Shown: piece after piece, positions 7,484-16,075 of the stretch
Layout: each line of letters opens with the position of its first letter
Position numbering within the stretch: the stretch's first letter is position 1
NCBI GenBank assembly: GCA_030529405.1
Contig: JAUMWZ010000011.1
Coordinates: 2,680 to 19,926, forward strand
From: Bacteroides sp.
GTDB lineage: Bacteria > Bacteroidota > Bacteroidia > Bacteroidales > Bacteroidaceae
Direction: 5' to 3'
Length of the DNA stretch: 17,247 bases
Program-made: the position numbers and the translations under genes
Notes under the pieces: generated by a model
The model's database searches: none
What the model saw: the letters and a program-made list of their open reading frames with translations, nothing else
What the model was told of the DNA's origin: nothing

Positions 7484-10126
7484 TTAAAACTCTTGTCCCA
7501 ATATAAAGTGGAACTGACTCCCGCTTCTCGATGCCGAGCCATATAGTTTGTCAAAACCATATCCCCAGTCAATACCCATCATACCCAACATCGGTAGGAA
7601 TATTCTAACTCCAAAGCCTGCAGAACGCTTGAGCTCAAACGGATTGATTTTATTTATTTCTCTCCATGCATTACCAGCTTCCAAGAAACCTAACACATAT
7701 ATATTAGTGCTGGTGTCTAGCATCAATGGATATCTCAACTCCATACCAAGTCTAGCGTAAGCATATGCTTCTTGACCAAAAGGTGTTAATGAGCCATTTT
7801 CATATCCACGTAAGGCAATACTTTCAGTAGCATAATTTGAGTAACCAGTCATACCATCACCACCGACATTAAATGTACCAAAAGGAGATTTTTTATACTT
7901 ATTATAATGCCCAACCATACCAAACTCTGTTCTTGTCATAAGCACAAGTGCCTTCGGATTGTTAGGCGAGTAACTTGTCAGTGGAGTATAGGTTTTGAAT
8001 CTAAGCTTCCATTTGTGGTATTCAATCCAATTATGTAACTTGTTCTGATTATCTTGACTTATAGAGCCATCTTCTCTGTAATAAGATTTGTAATCTTTAC
8101 CATCAAACAATGAATAAGGAGGAGTTATCTGAGCAGATAAAGAGAACTCCGAACCAACACGTGGAAATATTATGTGGTCAATAGAGTTTCTTGACAAGTC
8201 AATAGATATGTTCAAGTCGTTACTGCTACCGTTTCTAACTGGGAAGTAAATCCAGTTGTTCATCACATAACGATTGTAAGAAAGGCTAGTGCTTAGATTG
8301 AAGTAGTCATCAGGCCATTTCAAACGTTTTCCTAAACCTACACTAAGTCCCCATATATACATATACTGGTCTGGGTCGTAGAAGTTTTCGTAATTATTAT
8401 AATTATAACCTCCAATACCACCATAGTAGCTATTGTATAGATTGTTGAAGTATCCAGAACCATAATATCTATTACTTATAGCTGTTTGGCGAGAGAAGAA
8501 CGCATTAACAGATAATGAGTTCGGTCTTTTTCCTCCAAACCATGGGTCGAAGAAAGATAGATTATAAGACTGGTAGAACCTAGCATTGGTTTGAGCACCT
8601 ATAGAAAGTGTCTGTCCATCTCCTTGAGGCAACAAGAAACGTCTAGCTTTTCCTGCTTTCAACAGATTAGCCATTGAGAAGTTAGTAAACTTCAAACTCA
8701 ACGAACCTATAATCCCTGTCTGTCCCCAACCAAAAGAGAATTGAACTTGGTCATTTCTTTTTGACACCAAAGGAAAGGTTATATCCACTAAACCATTCTT
8801 TGGATCAGGATTAAACTCTGGTTGCATCTTTTCTGGGTCGAAGTGACCTGTCTGCTGAATTTCTCTTAACGAACGTATCAAGTCAGACTTACTGTAAAGC
8901 TGTCCAGGCTTAATTCTAAGCTCACGTCTAATAACCTCCTCGTAAAGTCTATCATTTCCCATGATGGTTATCTTGTTCAAGGTCGCTTGTTGATTTTCCA
9001 TCATTCTCAATTCAAGGTCGATAGAGTCGCCAACAACATTTGTTTCTACTGGCTCCAAACGATAAAACAGGTATCCATTATCTTGATACAAGTTGGCAAC
9101 AGCATCTTCATCTTGTGTCAATCGTTCTTCCAACTTCTTTTGGTTATAAATATCTCCGCTCTTCATCTTCAAGAAGTAGTTCAGCTGATCAACAGAGTAT
9201 AGGGTGTTACCAATCCACTTTATGTTTCTGATGTAGTACTTTTGCCCCTCGTCAATCTTGATGTACACATTAACTGTATTATCATCATGATTAAACACAC
9301 TATCTTCTACGATACGTGCATCTCTATATCCGAGTTCGTTGTACTTAGATATTATGAGTTCCTTATCTGCCTCATAGTTTTCTGGTACAAACTTTTTAGT
9401 TCTAAAGATGTTCTTTAGCTTTCCTTTTTCATTGGTTTTCTTCATGACTCTCTTTATCTTCGATGTTTTGAGAGCCTGATTACCTTCAATTACTATTTCG
9501 TTAACTTTTACTTTCTCTTTCTTATCTACTTCAATATCTACTATTATCTGGTCATCTTCTCCTTTCACTTCACGTTGTCTAATAATAACTTCATTGTTTT
9601 TGAAGCCTTTTCCGTCAAAATACTTTTGAATTAGTTTCTTAGCTCTATTTACAACGTTCGGAGTTATTTGTGACCCTTTTAGCAGCCCGATTTGCATTTC
9701 CAAATCGTTTCTCTCACTTTTCTTTATTCCATAGAAATTTATGTCTTTCACTCGTGGACTTTGAACAAGTGAAATCTTTAGCCACACTTTTCCATCTTGT
9801 ATTTTCTCTGCTGTTATTTGAACATTAGAGTATAGGTTACGTCTCCAGTATCTCTTTATAGCCTTTGTTATTTCGTCGCCTGGCACACTTATAATTTGTC
9901 CTACAACAAGCCCAGATGCATTTCTGACAACATCTTCTGAGTAATTAGAGATACCTCCTTTTATTTCTAATTGTATATCGGCAATCTCATACTTAGTAGG
10001 ATTTGAAGAATACAAAATTACTGGTTTTTCTTCTTTCTTACCATCGGTGTTTTGTGCTACGACCTTGTTCGACAATCCGATTAAGGTCATCACTACTATC
10101 AATATTAAAGACTTATAACGATACAT
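7484..10126 (-). CDS. bamA: BamA, outer-membrane beta-barrel assembly factor (Omp85)
   Basis: The 880-residue product has a signal peptide (cleavage near KVVAQ, residue 24-25), five POTRA domains and a 16-strand Omp85 barrel. Approximate POTRA limits are 46-123, 125-207, 208-297, 298-382 and 383-456. The barrel contains the L6-type motif ALRGY (VRGF/IRGY in relatives) in the late part, and the chain ends in aromatic FILGQEF as expected for an outer-membrane protein. BamA inserts barrel proteins, including HmuR-like receptors, into the outer membrane. A Tyr/Asn/Gly-rich insert lies at about 551-588, probably in an extracellular loop. It is slightly longer than E. coli BamA (810). It lies 28 bp downstream of uppS and 21 bp upstream of an ompH gene, so the three steps share a transcript. 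Confidence 0.95.
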   Translation of the reverse strand: MYRYKSLILIVVMTLIGLSNKVVAQNTDGKKEEKPVILYSSNPTKYEIADIQLEIKGGISNYSEDVVRNASGLVVGQIISVPGDEITKAIKRYWRRNLYSNVQITAEKIQDGKVWLKISLVQSPRVKDINFYGIKKSERNDLEMQIGLLKGSQITPNVVNRAKKLIQKYFDGKGFKNNEVIIRQREVKGEDDQIIVDIEVDKKEKVKVNEIVIEGNQALKTSKIKRVMKKTNEKGKLKNIFRTKKFVPENYEADKELIISKYNELGYRDARIVEDSVFNHDDNTVNVYIKIDEGQKYYIRNIKWIGNTLYSVDQLNYFLKMKSGDIYNQKKLEERLTQDEDAVANLYQDNGYLFYRLEPVETNVVGDSIDLELRMMENQQATLNKITIMGNDRLYEEVIRRELRIKPGQLYSKSDLIRSLREIQQTGHFDPEKMQPEFNPDPKNGLVDITFPLVSKRNDQVQFSFGWGQTGIIGSLSLKFTNFSMANLLKAGKARRFLLPQGDGQTLSIGAQTNARFYQSYNLSFFDPWFGGKRPNSLSVNAFFSRQTAISNRYYGSGYFNNLYNSYYGGIGGYNYNNYENFYDPDQYMYIWGLSVGLGKRLKWPDDYFNLSTSLSYNRYVMNNWIYFPVRNGSSNDLNISIDLSRNSIDHIIFPRVGSEFSLSAQITPPYSLFDGKDYKSYYREDGSISQDNQNKLHNWIEYHKWKLRFKTYTPLTSYSPNNPKALVLMTRTEFGMVGHYNKYKKSPFGTFNVGGDGMTGYSNYATESIALRGYENGSLTPFGQEAYAYARLGMELRYPLMLDTSTNIYVLGFLEAGNAWREINKINPFELKRSAGFGVRIFLPMLGMMGIDWGYGFDKLYGSASRSGSQFHFILGQEF

Positions 10127-10154
10127 TATCTTGTTTTATTTTGTATGTTCTTAT

Positions 10155-10889
10155 TTACATTAGTTGTTCGCTTGTTTTTCCGAAGCGTCTTTCTCTTTGT
10201 TGATATTCAAAGATAGCTTTATTCAGTTCTTCTTTATCAAAGTCTGGCCAGAAAGTCTTACAATAATAAAGTTCAGAGTAAGCGCATTGCCAAAGCATAT
10301 AGTTGCTTAGCCTTATTTCTCCTCCTGTTCTTATCAGCAAATCGGGGTCTGGCATGAAGTTGGTTTCAAGATTTTGAGCAAAAAGTTCTTCTGTGATTTC
10401 TTCTTCTTTTATCTTACCTTCCTTCAAAGATACTGCAATTTTTCGTGCAGCCTCTGTTATCTCCCATTTAGATGAATAGCTAAGAGCTAGTACAAGCGTA
10501 AGTCCCGAGTTTTGGGCAGTCTGTTGTTCACAGTCCGACAGAGCATTTCTCACCTCTTGAGGCAGTTTCTGTCTGTCGCCAATAACTTTGAATCTAACGT
10601 TTCCTTCGTTCATCTTTTCCACACTTATAGAACTAGTAAGCAATCCCATAAGCGCACTTACTTCTTCTTTTGGTCTTTTCCAATTTTCTGTTGAAAAAGT
10701 ATATAATGTAAGATACTTCACTCCTATGTTGCTAGCTTCAGATATTATTTCCAACACTCTTTCAGCTCCAACATAGTGTCCGTATGTTCTTTCTTTCCCC
10801 TGTATCTTTGCCCATCGTCCGTTTCCGTCCATAATTATGGCTACGTGAGCAGGTATATTGTTTTTGTCTATGCTTATTTTCTCAGACAT
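10155..10889 (-). CDS. uppS: Isoprenyl (undecaprenyl diphosphate) synthase
   Basis: A 244-residue cis-prenyltransferase, the full family length. It adds isopentenyl units to farnesyl diphosphate to make the C55 carrier lipid used for peptidoglycan and surface glycans; it acts at the inner face of the cytoplasmic membrane. The active-site block HVAIIMDGNGRWAK (15-28) includes the catalytic Asp21. YTFSTENWKRP follows near 72-82, and the C-terminal signature LIRTGGEIRLSNYMLWQ is near 184-200, followed by the SELYYCKTFWPDF region. The start ATG at 10889 is 18 bp after the upstream lipoprotein gene. Coupling to bamA is common in Bacteroidetes. Confidence 0.95.
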   Translation of the reverse strand: MSEKISIDKNNIPAHVAIIMDGNGRWAKIQGKERTYGHYVGAERVLEIISEASNIGVKYLTLYTFSTENWKRPKEEVSALMGLLTSSISVEKMNEGNVRFKVIGDRQKLPQEVRNALSDCEQQTAQNSGLTLVLALSYSSKWEITEAARKIAVSLKEGKIKEEEITEELFAQNLETNFMPDPDLLIRTGGEIRLSNYMLWQCAYSELYYCKTFWPDFDKEELNKAIFEYQQRERRFGKTSEQLM

Positions 10890-10907
10890 TTCAATCTTTT
10901 CTTTCTT

Positions 10908-12338
10908 TTACTTCAACGCAAAGCCGAGTTTGTTCAGCTTACCTCTCCAAGTTGAGTTACCACCTTTACCGGTAAACAACCATATATAATTATTTGCATC
11001 TATCTTCACTGCCAAGTCCACTTCAAGGTTGTGTATAGATATGCTGTTTACACCTTCTTCGTTTACTTCTTCTCTTTGTTTTTCGTTCAACTTTGTTCCT
11101 GGTATAGAGAATTTATAGTCTTCTTTTTTCCAATCAACAAGTGTTCTTGACGAGAAAAAGCAATCTAAAGCTCCGTCAGCAGTAAGTCCTGTCACATAAT
11201 ATTTATTGTTATACCATATTATATTAGGGTTTTTAATTTTCAGTGTAGCCTCTGCCTCTTTACTCTTCACAGGCAACCACACTTTTCCGTTTTCTGTAGT
11301 CCAAACATATTTCACGCTGTAATCTTCTCCTACATTACCCATGCACACAGCGTTAATAACACCGTTACTAAGCGTACGAGCCACAGACGACAACGATGAG
11401 ACAGGGAAATCTGCTGGCACCTTAGCCTCTACTTTGTCTATATTTTCCCAACCGTTAGCCTCTTTGTTTGTAACGGCAAAAAACCTTTCGCCATCTTCTT
11501 CAACCACTACAGCCAATCCACCTTTTTCTATGTTTTTGTTTTTAGCGTCTTCAAGTCCTATAAGCGGATAAAGCACTTTCTTGCCTGCAAGCTCTGCACA
11601 CACGTCCCAATTTACACCGTCTTTACTCTTAAACAGCTCTCCGTCTTCGTTTACAGCATATATATTCCCTGCATAAACGACTGCGGTTTCTGCTCTAAGT
11701 CTATTTGTTGTTATGGTAAATTCTTCCCACGCTTTGCCGTAATATACATTGCTACCTGTTGCATTAGGTGTTATTTCTGTTTTAGCACCCTTATTAGTTC
11801 CCTTGACAAACATATACATTGTGTTGTCAAGCTCTACAACTCTTGGTTGCACAGCATCTGTTATAGGTGTTTTCAGATACTCTTCCTTTCCCCAGCTCAA
11901 GAAGTCTGGGTGACGGCGGTGTACTCTTATGTCTAGTTCATAGTTCTTCTTTCTGCCATATATTGCAGTAGAAATAAGCGCGGCATTTCTTGACAGGTCG
12001 AACGCACTATCTATCACTAAAAACCTCTCCTTACTCTCTGAAGGTAGTTTTATAGCAATGTTTCCCGAATAGTTTTTTATGTTTTTAATTCTTATCTGCT
12101 TTAGTTTCTTTGCTTCTAAGGGCAATATAGAGTCTTGATTATATATGTATCCTCTTTCTTGGTCTATTGTGAACGCATAAGATTTACCCAACGCCAATGT
12201 ATCCAATTCAAAATGAGTGATGTAAGCATCATCAAAACGAGAGTCATCTATTTCATCTTTCGTTGTAGGCAAGCAAGAAGTTGCCACCAAACTAAGTAAA
12301 GCAACACTCAAACCTATGTGCAAATGTTTTATTTTCAT
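10908..12338 (-). CDS. DUF6242-type lipoprotein with propeller-like repeats
   Basis: I start at the ATG at 12338, giving 476 residues with a type II signal peptide (MKIKHLHIGLSVALLSLVATSC, lipobox Cys22); nine extra residues further upstream would precede a normal signal. Acidic TTKDEIDD follows the cysteine, which resembles the Bacteroidetes signal for surface display. An N-terminal beta domain (about 38-145, with YAFTIDQERGYIYNQDS) matches my memory of the Bacteroidales DUF6242 family. The second half (about 160-476) has BNR/Asp-box-like repeats, SKDGVNW (238-244) and TTENGKVW (347-354), suggesting a beta-propeller. Function is unknown. It is the first gene of the uppS-bamA-ompH operon, so a role in envelope biogenesis is plausible but unproven. 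Confidence 0.8.
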   Translation of the reverse strand: MKIKHLHIGLSVALLSLVATSCLPTTKDEIDDSRFDDAYITHFELDTLALGKSYAFTIDQERGYIYNQDSILPLEAKKLKQIRIKNIKNYSGNIAIKLPSESKERFLVIDSAFDLSRNAALISTAIYGRKKNYELDIRVHRRHPDFLSWGKEEYLKTPITDAVQPRVVELDNTMYMFVKGTNKGAKTEITPNATGSNVYYGKAWEEFTITTNRLRAETAVVYAGNIYAVNEDGELFKSKDGVNWDVCAELAGKKVLYPLIGLEDAKNKNIEKGGLAVVVEEDGERFFAVTNKEANGWENIDKVEAKVPADFPVSSLSSVARTLSNGVINAVCMGNVGEDYSVKYVWTTENGKVWLPVKSKEAEATLKIKNPNIIWYNNKYYVTGLTADGALDCFFSSRTLVDWKKEDYKFSIPGTKLNEKQREEVNEEGVNSISIHNLEVDLAVKIDANNYIWLFTGKGGNSTWRGKLNKLGFALK

Positions 12339-12362
12339 ACTGATTATAGTCTTTTCAAGTTG

Positions 12363-12370
12363 CAAAAATA
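12363..12370 (-). promoter_or_regulatory. Candidate -7 element for the lipoprotein-uppS-bamA operon
   Basis: TATTTTTG on the minus strand fits TAnnTTTG and is followed by C, as is common. It would start transcription about 18 nt before the ATG at 12338. No good TTTG element lies 19-21 bases upstream; the nearest TTG is 27 bases away. Confidence 0.45.
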
Positions 12371-12510
12371 AAAACTTTTTTACGATAGCACACTAAGCAA
12401 CATAGTTTTATGCAAATTTATATTTTATAATGATAGGGAAAGGGCAATAAAGAAATGAAAGAAAAGCAATTCACACCCTGCCGAGAAAGCATAAAAGATG
12501 GCTTTCTAAA

Positions 12511-12598
12511 CTATACACAGTCAAGATGTAAACTATATATAACTGACATCTAAACTATATATGATTTGAAAGTCAGCTATATACAATTTACAAACGAA
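12511..12598 (+). repeat. 22-bp degenerate repeat array C (4 units)
   Basis: Units start at 12511, 12533, 12555 and 12577, every one opening with CTATA, for example CTATATATGATTTGAAAGTC at 12555. The array is in the 358-bp gap between the ribD stop and the start of the DUF6242 gene, both on the minus strand. The rest of the gap holds the operon's -7 element, an A-rich spacer and a weak hairpin after ribD. Confidence 0.78.
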
Positions 12599-12650
12599 AG
12601 CTTAAAGGTAAACAAACAATCCCTTGACAATCAGAATGAAAGAACAAATC

Positions 12651-12670
12651 AAAAGGTAAGGAAACCTACC
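12651..12670 (-). terminator. Weak terminator-like hairpin after ribD
   Basis: On the minus strand GGTAGG, a TTT loop and CCTTACC (one bulged T) form a short stem at 12655-12670 followed by four U, about 26 bp beyond the ribD stop. The U-tract is short, so termination may be incomplete. Confidence 0.4.
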
Positions 12671-12696
12671 ACATTGTGGCTACTATAACAGCATTG

Positions 12697-13728
12697 TCAT
12701 CTTTCATAACATAAAAAGAAATGACCAAAGTGTTGTTCTTCTGTGAGCGAACTGTAGACTTTCATAACTGGAGCAGACACTCCATTACCCAAAGAAACTC
12801 TTGTCTTCTCTACCACAGCCTCGTCCCACAGCCCTCTATCTATAAATTCATTCAAAGTGAAAGCACCTCCTTCCACCATCAGCGACTGAATGTTTCTAGA
12901 ATAAAGAAACGACAATACACCGCCTAAAACATCTCCGTCAAAATCTAAGCATACATACTCTGTCTTGCCCACAAAGTCATTTTTCACTGAATTGAACACT
13001 ATCGTTGGCGCAGAATCATCAAACAGAGCAGAAGAAATAGGCACAGACAAGTCTTTATCAATGACCACCCTCAGGGGATTTTCTCCTCTCCAATGGCGCA
13101 CAGTGAGCGAAGGATTATCAAGAACAGCAGTGTTTCTGCCCACAAGAATAGCTTTAACCTCGCTCCTCCTCTTGTGAGTCAGCACGGAGGTTAAGGCGTT
13201 AGAAAGCACCACAGGACTACCATCTGTACGCAATACGTCCATATATCCATCGGCACTTTCAGCCCATTTAAGCTGAATGTAAGGACGTTTCTCTGTGTGG
13301 AAAACAACAAATCTCTTTATCAACTCTCTACATTCATCTTCCAAAACACCCACTTTAACACTGCACCCTGATTGACGTAGCATCTCAATGCCTTTGCCGT
13401 CCACCTTGCTAAATGGGTCTTTACAGCCAACAACAACACGAGGTATCTTCATATCTATAATAAGTTTGGCGCAAGGTGGTGTCTTTCCGTAGTGTGCGCA
13501 AGGCTCAAGAGTGACATAAATAGTAGAATCGGCAAGCAGTGTCTTATCTTTTACCGACCTTATAGCGTTCACTTCGGCATGTGGCTGACCGCTTTTTATG
13601 TGATAACCCTCTCCTATTATCTTCCCATTATGCACAATTACCGCCCCAACCATAGGGTTTGGAGCTGCAGTAGCACGTGCGTTCTTAGCCAATTCGATGG
13701 CTCTTTTTATGTATTTCTCGTCATTCAT
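12697..13728 (-). CDS. ribD: Bifunctional riboflavin biosynthesis deaminase/reductase RibD
   Basis: A 343-residue protein that carries out the second and third steps of riboflavin synthesis: deamination of the diamino-pyrimidinone and NADPH-dependent reduction of its ribose. The N-terminal cytidine-deaminase-like domain has the zinc site HAE (50-52) with PC...C (C77, C86, in EPCAHYGKTPPCAK). The reductase domain begins near 148 (RPYIQLKWAESADGYM) and includes AILVGRNTAVLDNPSLTVR (193-211) and VEGGAFTLNEF. I chose the ATG at 13728 (MNDEKYIKR); a TTG at 13737 adds three residues. It is divergent from prmC, with only 53 bp between the two start codons. No other rib gene or FMN riboswitch is visible in the window. 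Confidence 0.95.
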   Translation of the reverse strand: MNDEKYIKRAIELAKNARATAAPNPMVGAVIVHNGKIIGEGYHIKSGQPHAEVNAIRSVKDKTLLADSTIYVTLEPCAHYGKTPPCAKLIIDMKIPRVVVGCKDPFSKVDGKGIEMLRQSGCSVKVGVLEDECRELIKRFVVFHTEKRPYIQLKWAESADGYMDVLRTDGSPVVLSNALTSVLTHKRRSEVKAILVGRNTAVLDNPSLTVRHWRGENPLRVVIDKDLSVPISSALFDDSAPTIVFNSVKNDFVGKTEYVCLDFDGDVLGGVLSFLYSRNIQSLMVEGGAFTLNEFIDRGLWDEAVVEKTRVSLGNGVSAPVMKVYSSLTEEQHFGHFFLCYER

Positions 13729-13738
13729 TCCAGTCAAA

Positions 13739-13760
13739 CTATATATTATTTATACTTTTG
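13739..13760 (+). promoter_or_regulatory. prmC promoter element coinciding with a single 22-bp repeat-like unit
   Basis: TACTTTTG (13753-13760) fits the -7 consensus and would start transcription near 13767, 15 nt before the prmC ATG; no -33 TTTG is present at the right distance. The same 22 bases open with CTATATATTATTT, which shares a 15-base exact match (13738-13752 with 2604-2618, allowing one base of phase) with the first unit of array A. Confidence 0.5.
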
Positions 13761-13781
13761 CCTATACACTTACAGATAGAA

Positions 13782-14627
13782 ATGAGCAATATAGCGAAAC
13801 AAATAAGAGAGAGCCTCAAGGAAAACTTTAGTCTTGACGAGGCAAAAGCAATATCTCTGATAATATGCAACGATATACTGGGCATAGACACTATTGATAT
13901 TTACACGGGCAAAGATATAATATTAACAGATAGACAACGACAAGATTTAGACCATATTATATACAGACTAAAGCAAAACGAACCTATACAGTACGTTATA
14001 GGATATGCAAATTTCTTCGGAAGGAGGTATAAAGTAGACAAAAACACACTTATTCCACGACCTGAAACGACCGAGCTTGTGCAACTAATTATAGACACCT
14101 GCGCCAACAAGAAACGATTTCTTGACATAGGAACAGGTAGCGGTTGCATAGCCATAACCCTTGCCAAAGAGATTGACGGAGCAGAGGTTGAAGCATGGGA
14201 TATAAGCGTGGGGGCAATAAACATAGCCAAACAAAACAGCGACAGCCTTGATGCAGGAGTTAAGTTCAAAGAGATTGACGTGCTAAGCATAGACGAAAAA
14301 GTCATGAGCGATAGAGAGGTCTACGATGTGATTGTAAGCAATCCGCCATACATCACAGAAGACGAGAAGGCAGAAATGGAGAGAAATGTGCTCGATTGGG
14401 AGCCTCATTCAGCCTTGTTTGTAGCACACACTGACCCCATACTGTTCTACAGAAAGATTGCACACATAGGCACACACCTGCTAAAAAAAGAAGGGTGGAT
14501 ATTCTTCGAGATAAACAGAGCATACGGAAAAGAGGTCACAGAGATGCTCAAAGGGCTTGGATATAACAACATAGAGTTAAAGAAAGACACCTACGGAAAC
14601 GACAGAATGGTGTATGCACAACTATGA
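13782..14627 (+). CDS. prmC: Peptide chain release factor N5-glutamine methyltransferase PrmC
   Basis: A 281-residue SAM-dependent methyltransferase that modifies the GGQ glutamine of release factors RF1 and RF2. A helical N-terminal substrate-recognition domain (1-80) is followed by NTLIPRPETTELV (88-100), SAM-binding motif FLDIGTGSGC (113-122) and the catalytic NPPY (187-190, VSNPPYITEDE). I use the ATG at 13782 (MSNIAKQIRE), not a TTG at 13758, because the latter lies inside the promoter. The stop overlaps the recX start by 4 bases (ATGA), so the two are translationally coupled. Confidence 0.95.
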   Translation: MSNIAKQIRESLKENFSLDEAKAISLIICNDILGIDTIDIYTGKDIILTDRQRQDLDHIIYRLKQNEPIQYVIGYANFFGRRYKVDKNTLIPRPETTELVQLIIDTCANKKRFLDIGTGSGCIAITLAKEIDGAEVEAWDISVGAINIAKQNSDSLDAGVKFKEIDVLSIDEKVMSDREVYDVIVSNPPYITEDEKAEMERNVLDWEPHSALFVAHTDPILFYRKIAHIGTHLLKKEGWIFFEINRAYGKEVTEMLKGLGYNNIELKKDTYGNDRMVYAQL

Positions 14628-15106
14628 AAAAAGAGATAACGGAGCAGACAGCAAAGACAAGGCTAGCAGCCTTTTGCGCCACAAGAGAGAGGTGTAAACA
14701 AGAGGTAGAGAAGAAACTGCAAGGGTGGGAACTTAGTCAAGAAACAGCAAAAAGGATTGTTCAGTGGCTAGAAAAGGAAAACTTTCTAGATGAACAAAGA
14801 TACTGCAAGGCATACGTAAACGACAAATACAAAATAGCTAAGTGGGGCAAACGAAAAATTGAATATAACCTGCGAAACAAAGGAATAAATCCTGCAATGA
14901 TAAGTGAACACTTAGCAAAGGTAGACACAGACAGTTACAACGAAAAGCTGTCTTACCTGCTAGAGCAGAAAAAGAAAACCGTAAAAGCAAAGAATGAATA
15001 CGACTTGCGACAAAAGCTGATACGATTTGCAGCAGGACGAGGGTATGACTTTGCAGACATAGCAAACTGCCTGCGAAAGATGAACATTGAGTGCGACGAC
15101 GAATAA
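14624..15106 (+). CDS. recX: Regulatory protein RecX
   Basis: A 160-residue, largely helical protein matching RecX in length and pattern, with three-helix repeat signatures: RLAAFCATRERCKQEVEKKL, then VQWLEKENFLDEQRYCKAYVNDKYKIAKWGKRKIEYNLRNKGI, then KLIRFAAGRGYDFADIANCL. RecX binds RecA filaments and limits their activity. It overlaps the end of prmC by four bases, an arrangement also seen in other Bacteroidetes as far as I recall. No intrinsic terminator follows; array D begins 81 bp after the stop. Confidence 0.9.
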   Translation: MKKEITEQTAKTRLAAFCATRERCKQEVEKKLQGWELSQETAKRIVQWLEKENFLDEQRYCKAYVNDKYKIAKWGKRKIEYNLRNKGINPAMISEHLAKVDTDSYNEKLSYLLEQKKKTVKAKNEYDLRQKLIRFAAGRGYDFADIANCLRKMNIECDDE

Positions 15107-15187
15107 CAACGCACGAAAGAAATAAAAAAACACTAACAACAGAACATACATACCCCCTTTTTACGTTATAATCAATAGGTGGGCAAA

Positions 15188-15275
15188 CAATATATAGTTC
15201 AGAAATCAGTTATATACAATTCAGAAATCAGCTATATACAGTTTACAAGTCAGCAATATACAGTTTGTAAACCAA
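15188..15275 (+). repeat. 22-bp degenerate repeat array D (4 units, best conserved)
   Basis: Units start at 15188, 15210, 15232 and 15254. The first two share TTCAGAAATCAG, and units 2-4 share ATATACA followed by (A/G)TT. This array gives the clearest consensus: CWATATACA, then RTTY, then a short spacer and AARTCAG. It occupies the 305-bp gap between recX and pyrE; the remainder is A-rich sequence plus the pyrE promoter. Confidence 0.82.
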
Positions 15276-15344
15276 GATAACAACGCCCCCAAAAACACTA
15301 AGAAAGAGGTACAACAAAATAGACGTAAATAAAGGAACGAACTA

Positions 15345-15377
15345 TTGCGTATGTGTCAGCAGTATTGCTTAACTTTG
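15345..15377 (+). promoter_or_regulatory. Candidate pyrE promoter
   Basis: TAACTTTG (15370-15377) matches TAnnTTTG and is followed by C. A TTG lies 22 bases upstream (15345-15347), slightly wider than the usual 19-21. The leader before the ATG at 15412 would be about 28 nt. Confidence 0.6.
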
Positions 15378-15411
15378 CAAACTGAAATACAGAATAATAA
15401 AACCAATTATT

Positions 15412-16044
15412 ATGAAAAACTTAGAAAGACAATTTGCAGAAAAGCTATTGAAGATAAAAGCTATCAAGCTACAACCAGACAATCCGTTTACATGGGCATC
15501 TGGCTGGCGTTCTCCATTCTATTGCGACAACCGTAAAACACTGTCGTATCCGGAACTGAGAAATTTTGTGAAGCTAGAAACTGCAAGACTAATTCTTGAG
15601 GAATTTCCAGAGGTTGATGCGATAGCAGGAGTAGCAACGGGAGCCATACCACAAGGAGCTTTGGTGGCAGACACGCTACACCTACCTTTCGTTTATGTAC
15701 GTGCAACACCTAAGGGTCACGGACTTGAAAACCTTATCGAAGGAGAGCTAAGACCAGGAATGAAAGTAGTGGTGGTGGAAGACCTTGTTTCTACTGGAGG
15801 TAGCAGCCTTAAAGCTGTAGAGGCAATAAAGAGAGATGGTTGCGACGTTATTGGTATGGTGGCAGCATTTACATACGGTTTCCCTGTGGCAGAAGAAGCG
15901 TTTAAGAAAGCAAACGTTAAACTTGTGACCCTAACAAACTATGAAGCAGTGCTAGAAGTTGCACTAAACACTGGATACATACAAAAAGAACACATACCAA
16001 CACTTACGGAGTGGAGAAAAGACCCAGCACATTGGGAAGGATAA
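15412..16044 (+). CDS. pyrE: Orotate phosphoribosyltransferase
   Basis: A 210-residue enzyme that joins orotate to PRPP to make orotidine 5'-phosphate in pyrimidine synthesis. The orotate-binding opening FTWASGWRSPFYCDNR (26-41) is present, then VATGAIPQGALVA (74-86), the mobile loop KGHGLENLIEG (101-111) and the PRPP-binding motif VVVVEDLVSTGGSS (119-132). Length is normal. It has its own promoter after array D and is followed 31 bp later by a strong hairpin with a U-tract, so most transcripts probably end there before the SRPBCC gene. Confidence 0.96.
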   Translation: MKNLERQFAEKLLKIKAIKLQPDNPFTWASGWRSPFYCDNRKTLSYPELRNFVKLETARLILEEFPEVDAIAGVATGAIPQGALVADTLHLPFVYVRATPKGHGLENLIEGELRPGMKVVVVEDLVSTGGSSLKAVEAIKRDGCDVIGMVAAFTYGFPVAEEAFKKANVKLVTLTNYEAVLEVALNTGYIQKEHIPTLTEWRKDPAHWEG

Positions 16045-16075
16045 AATAAAAACACAGCAAACAAAAGCTAATAAC

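Noticed and set aside
15188..15275. Possible CRISPR array
   Set aside because: Units are 22 bp, adjoin each other and all positions vary together; no conserved repeat alternates with unique spacers and there are no cas genes.
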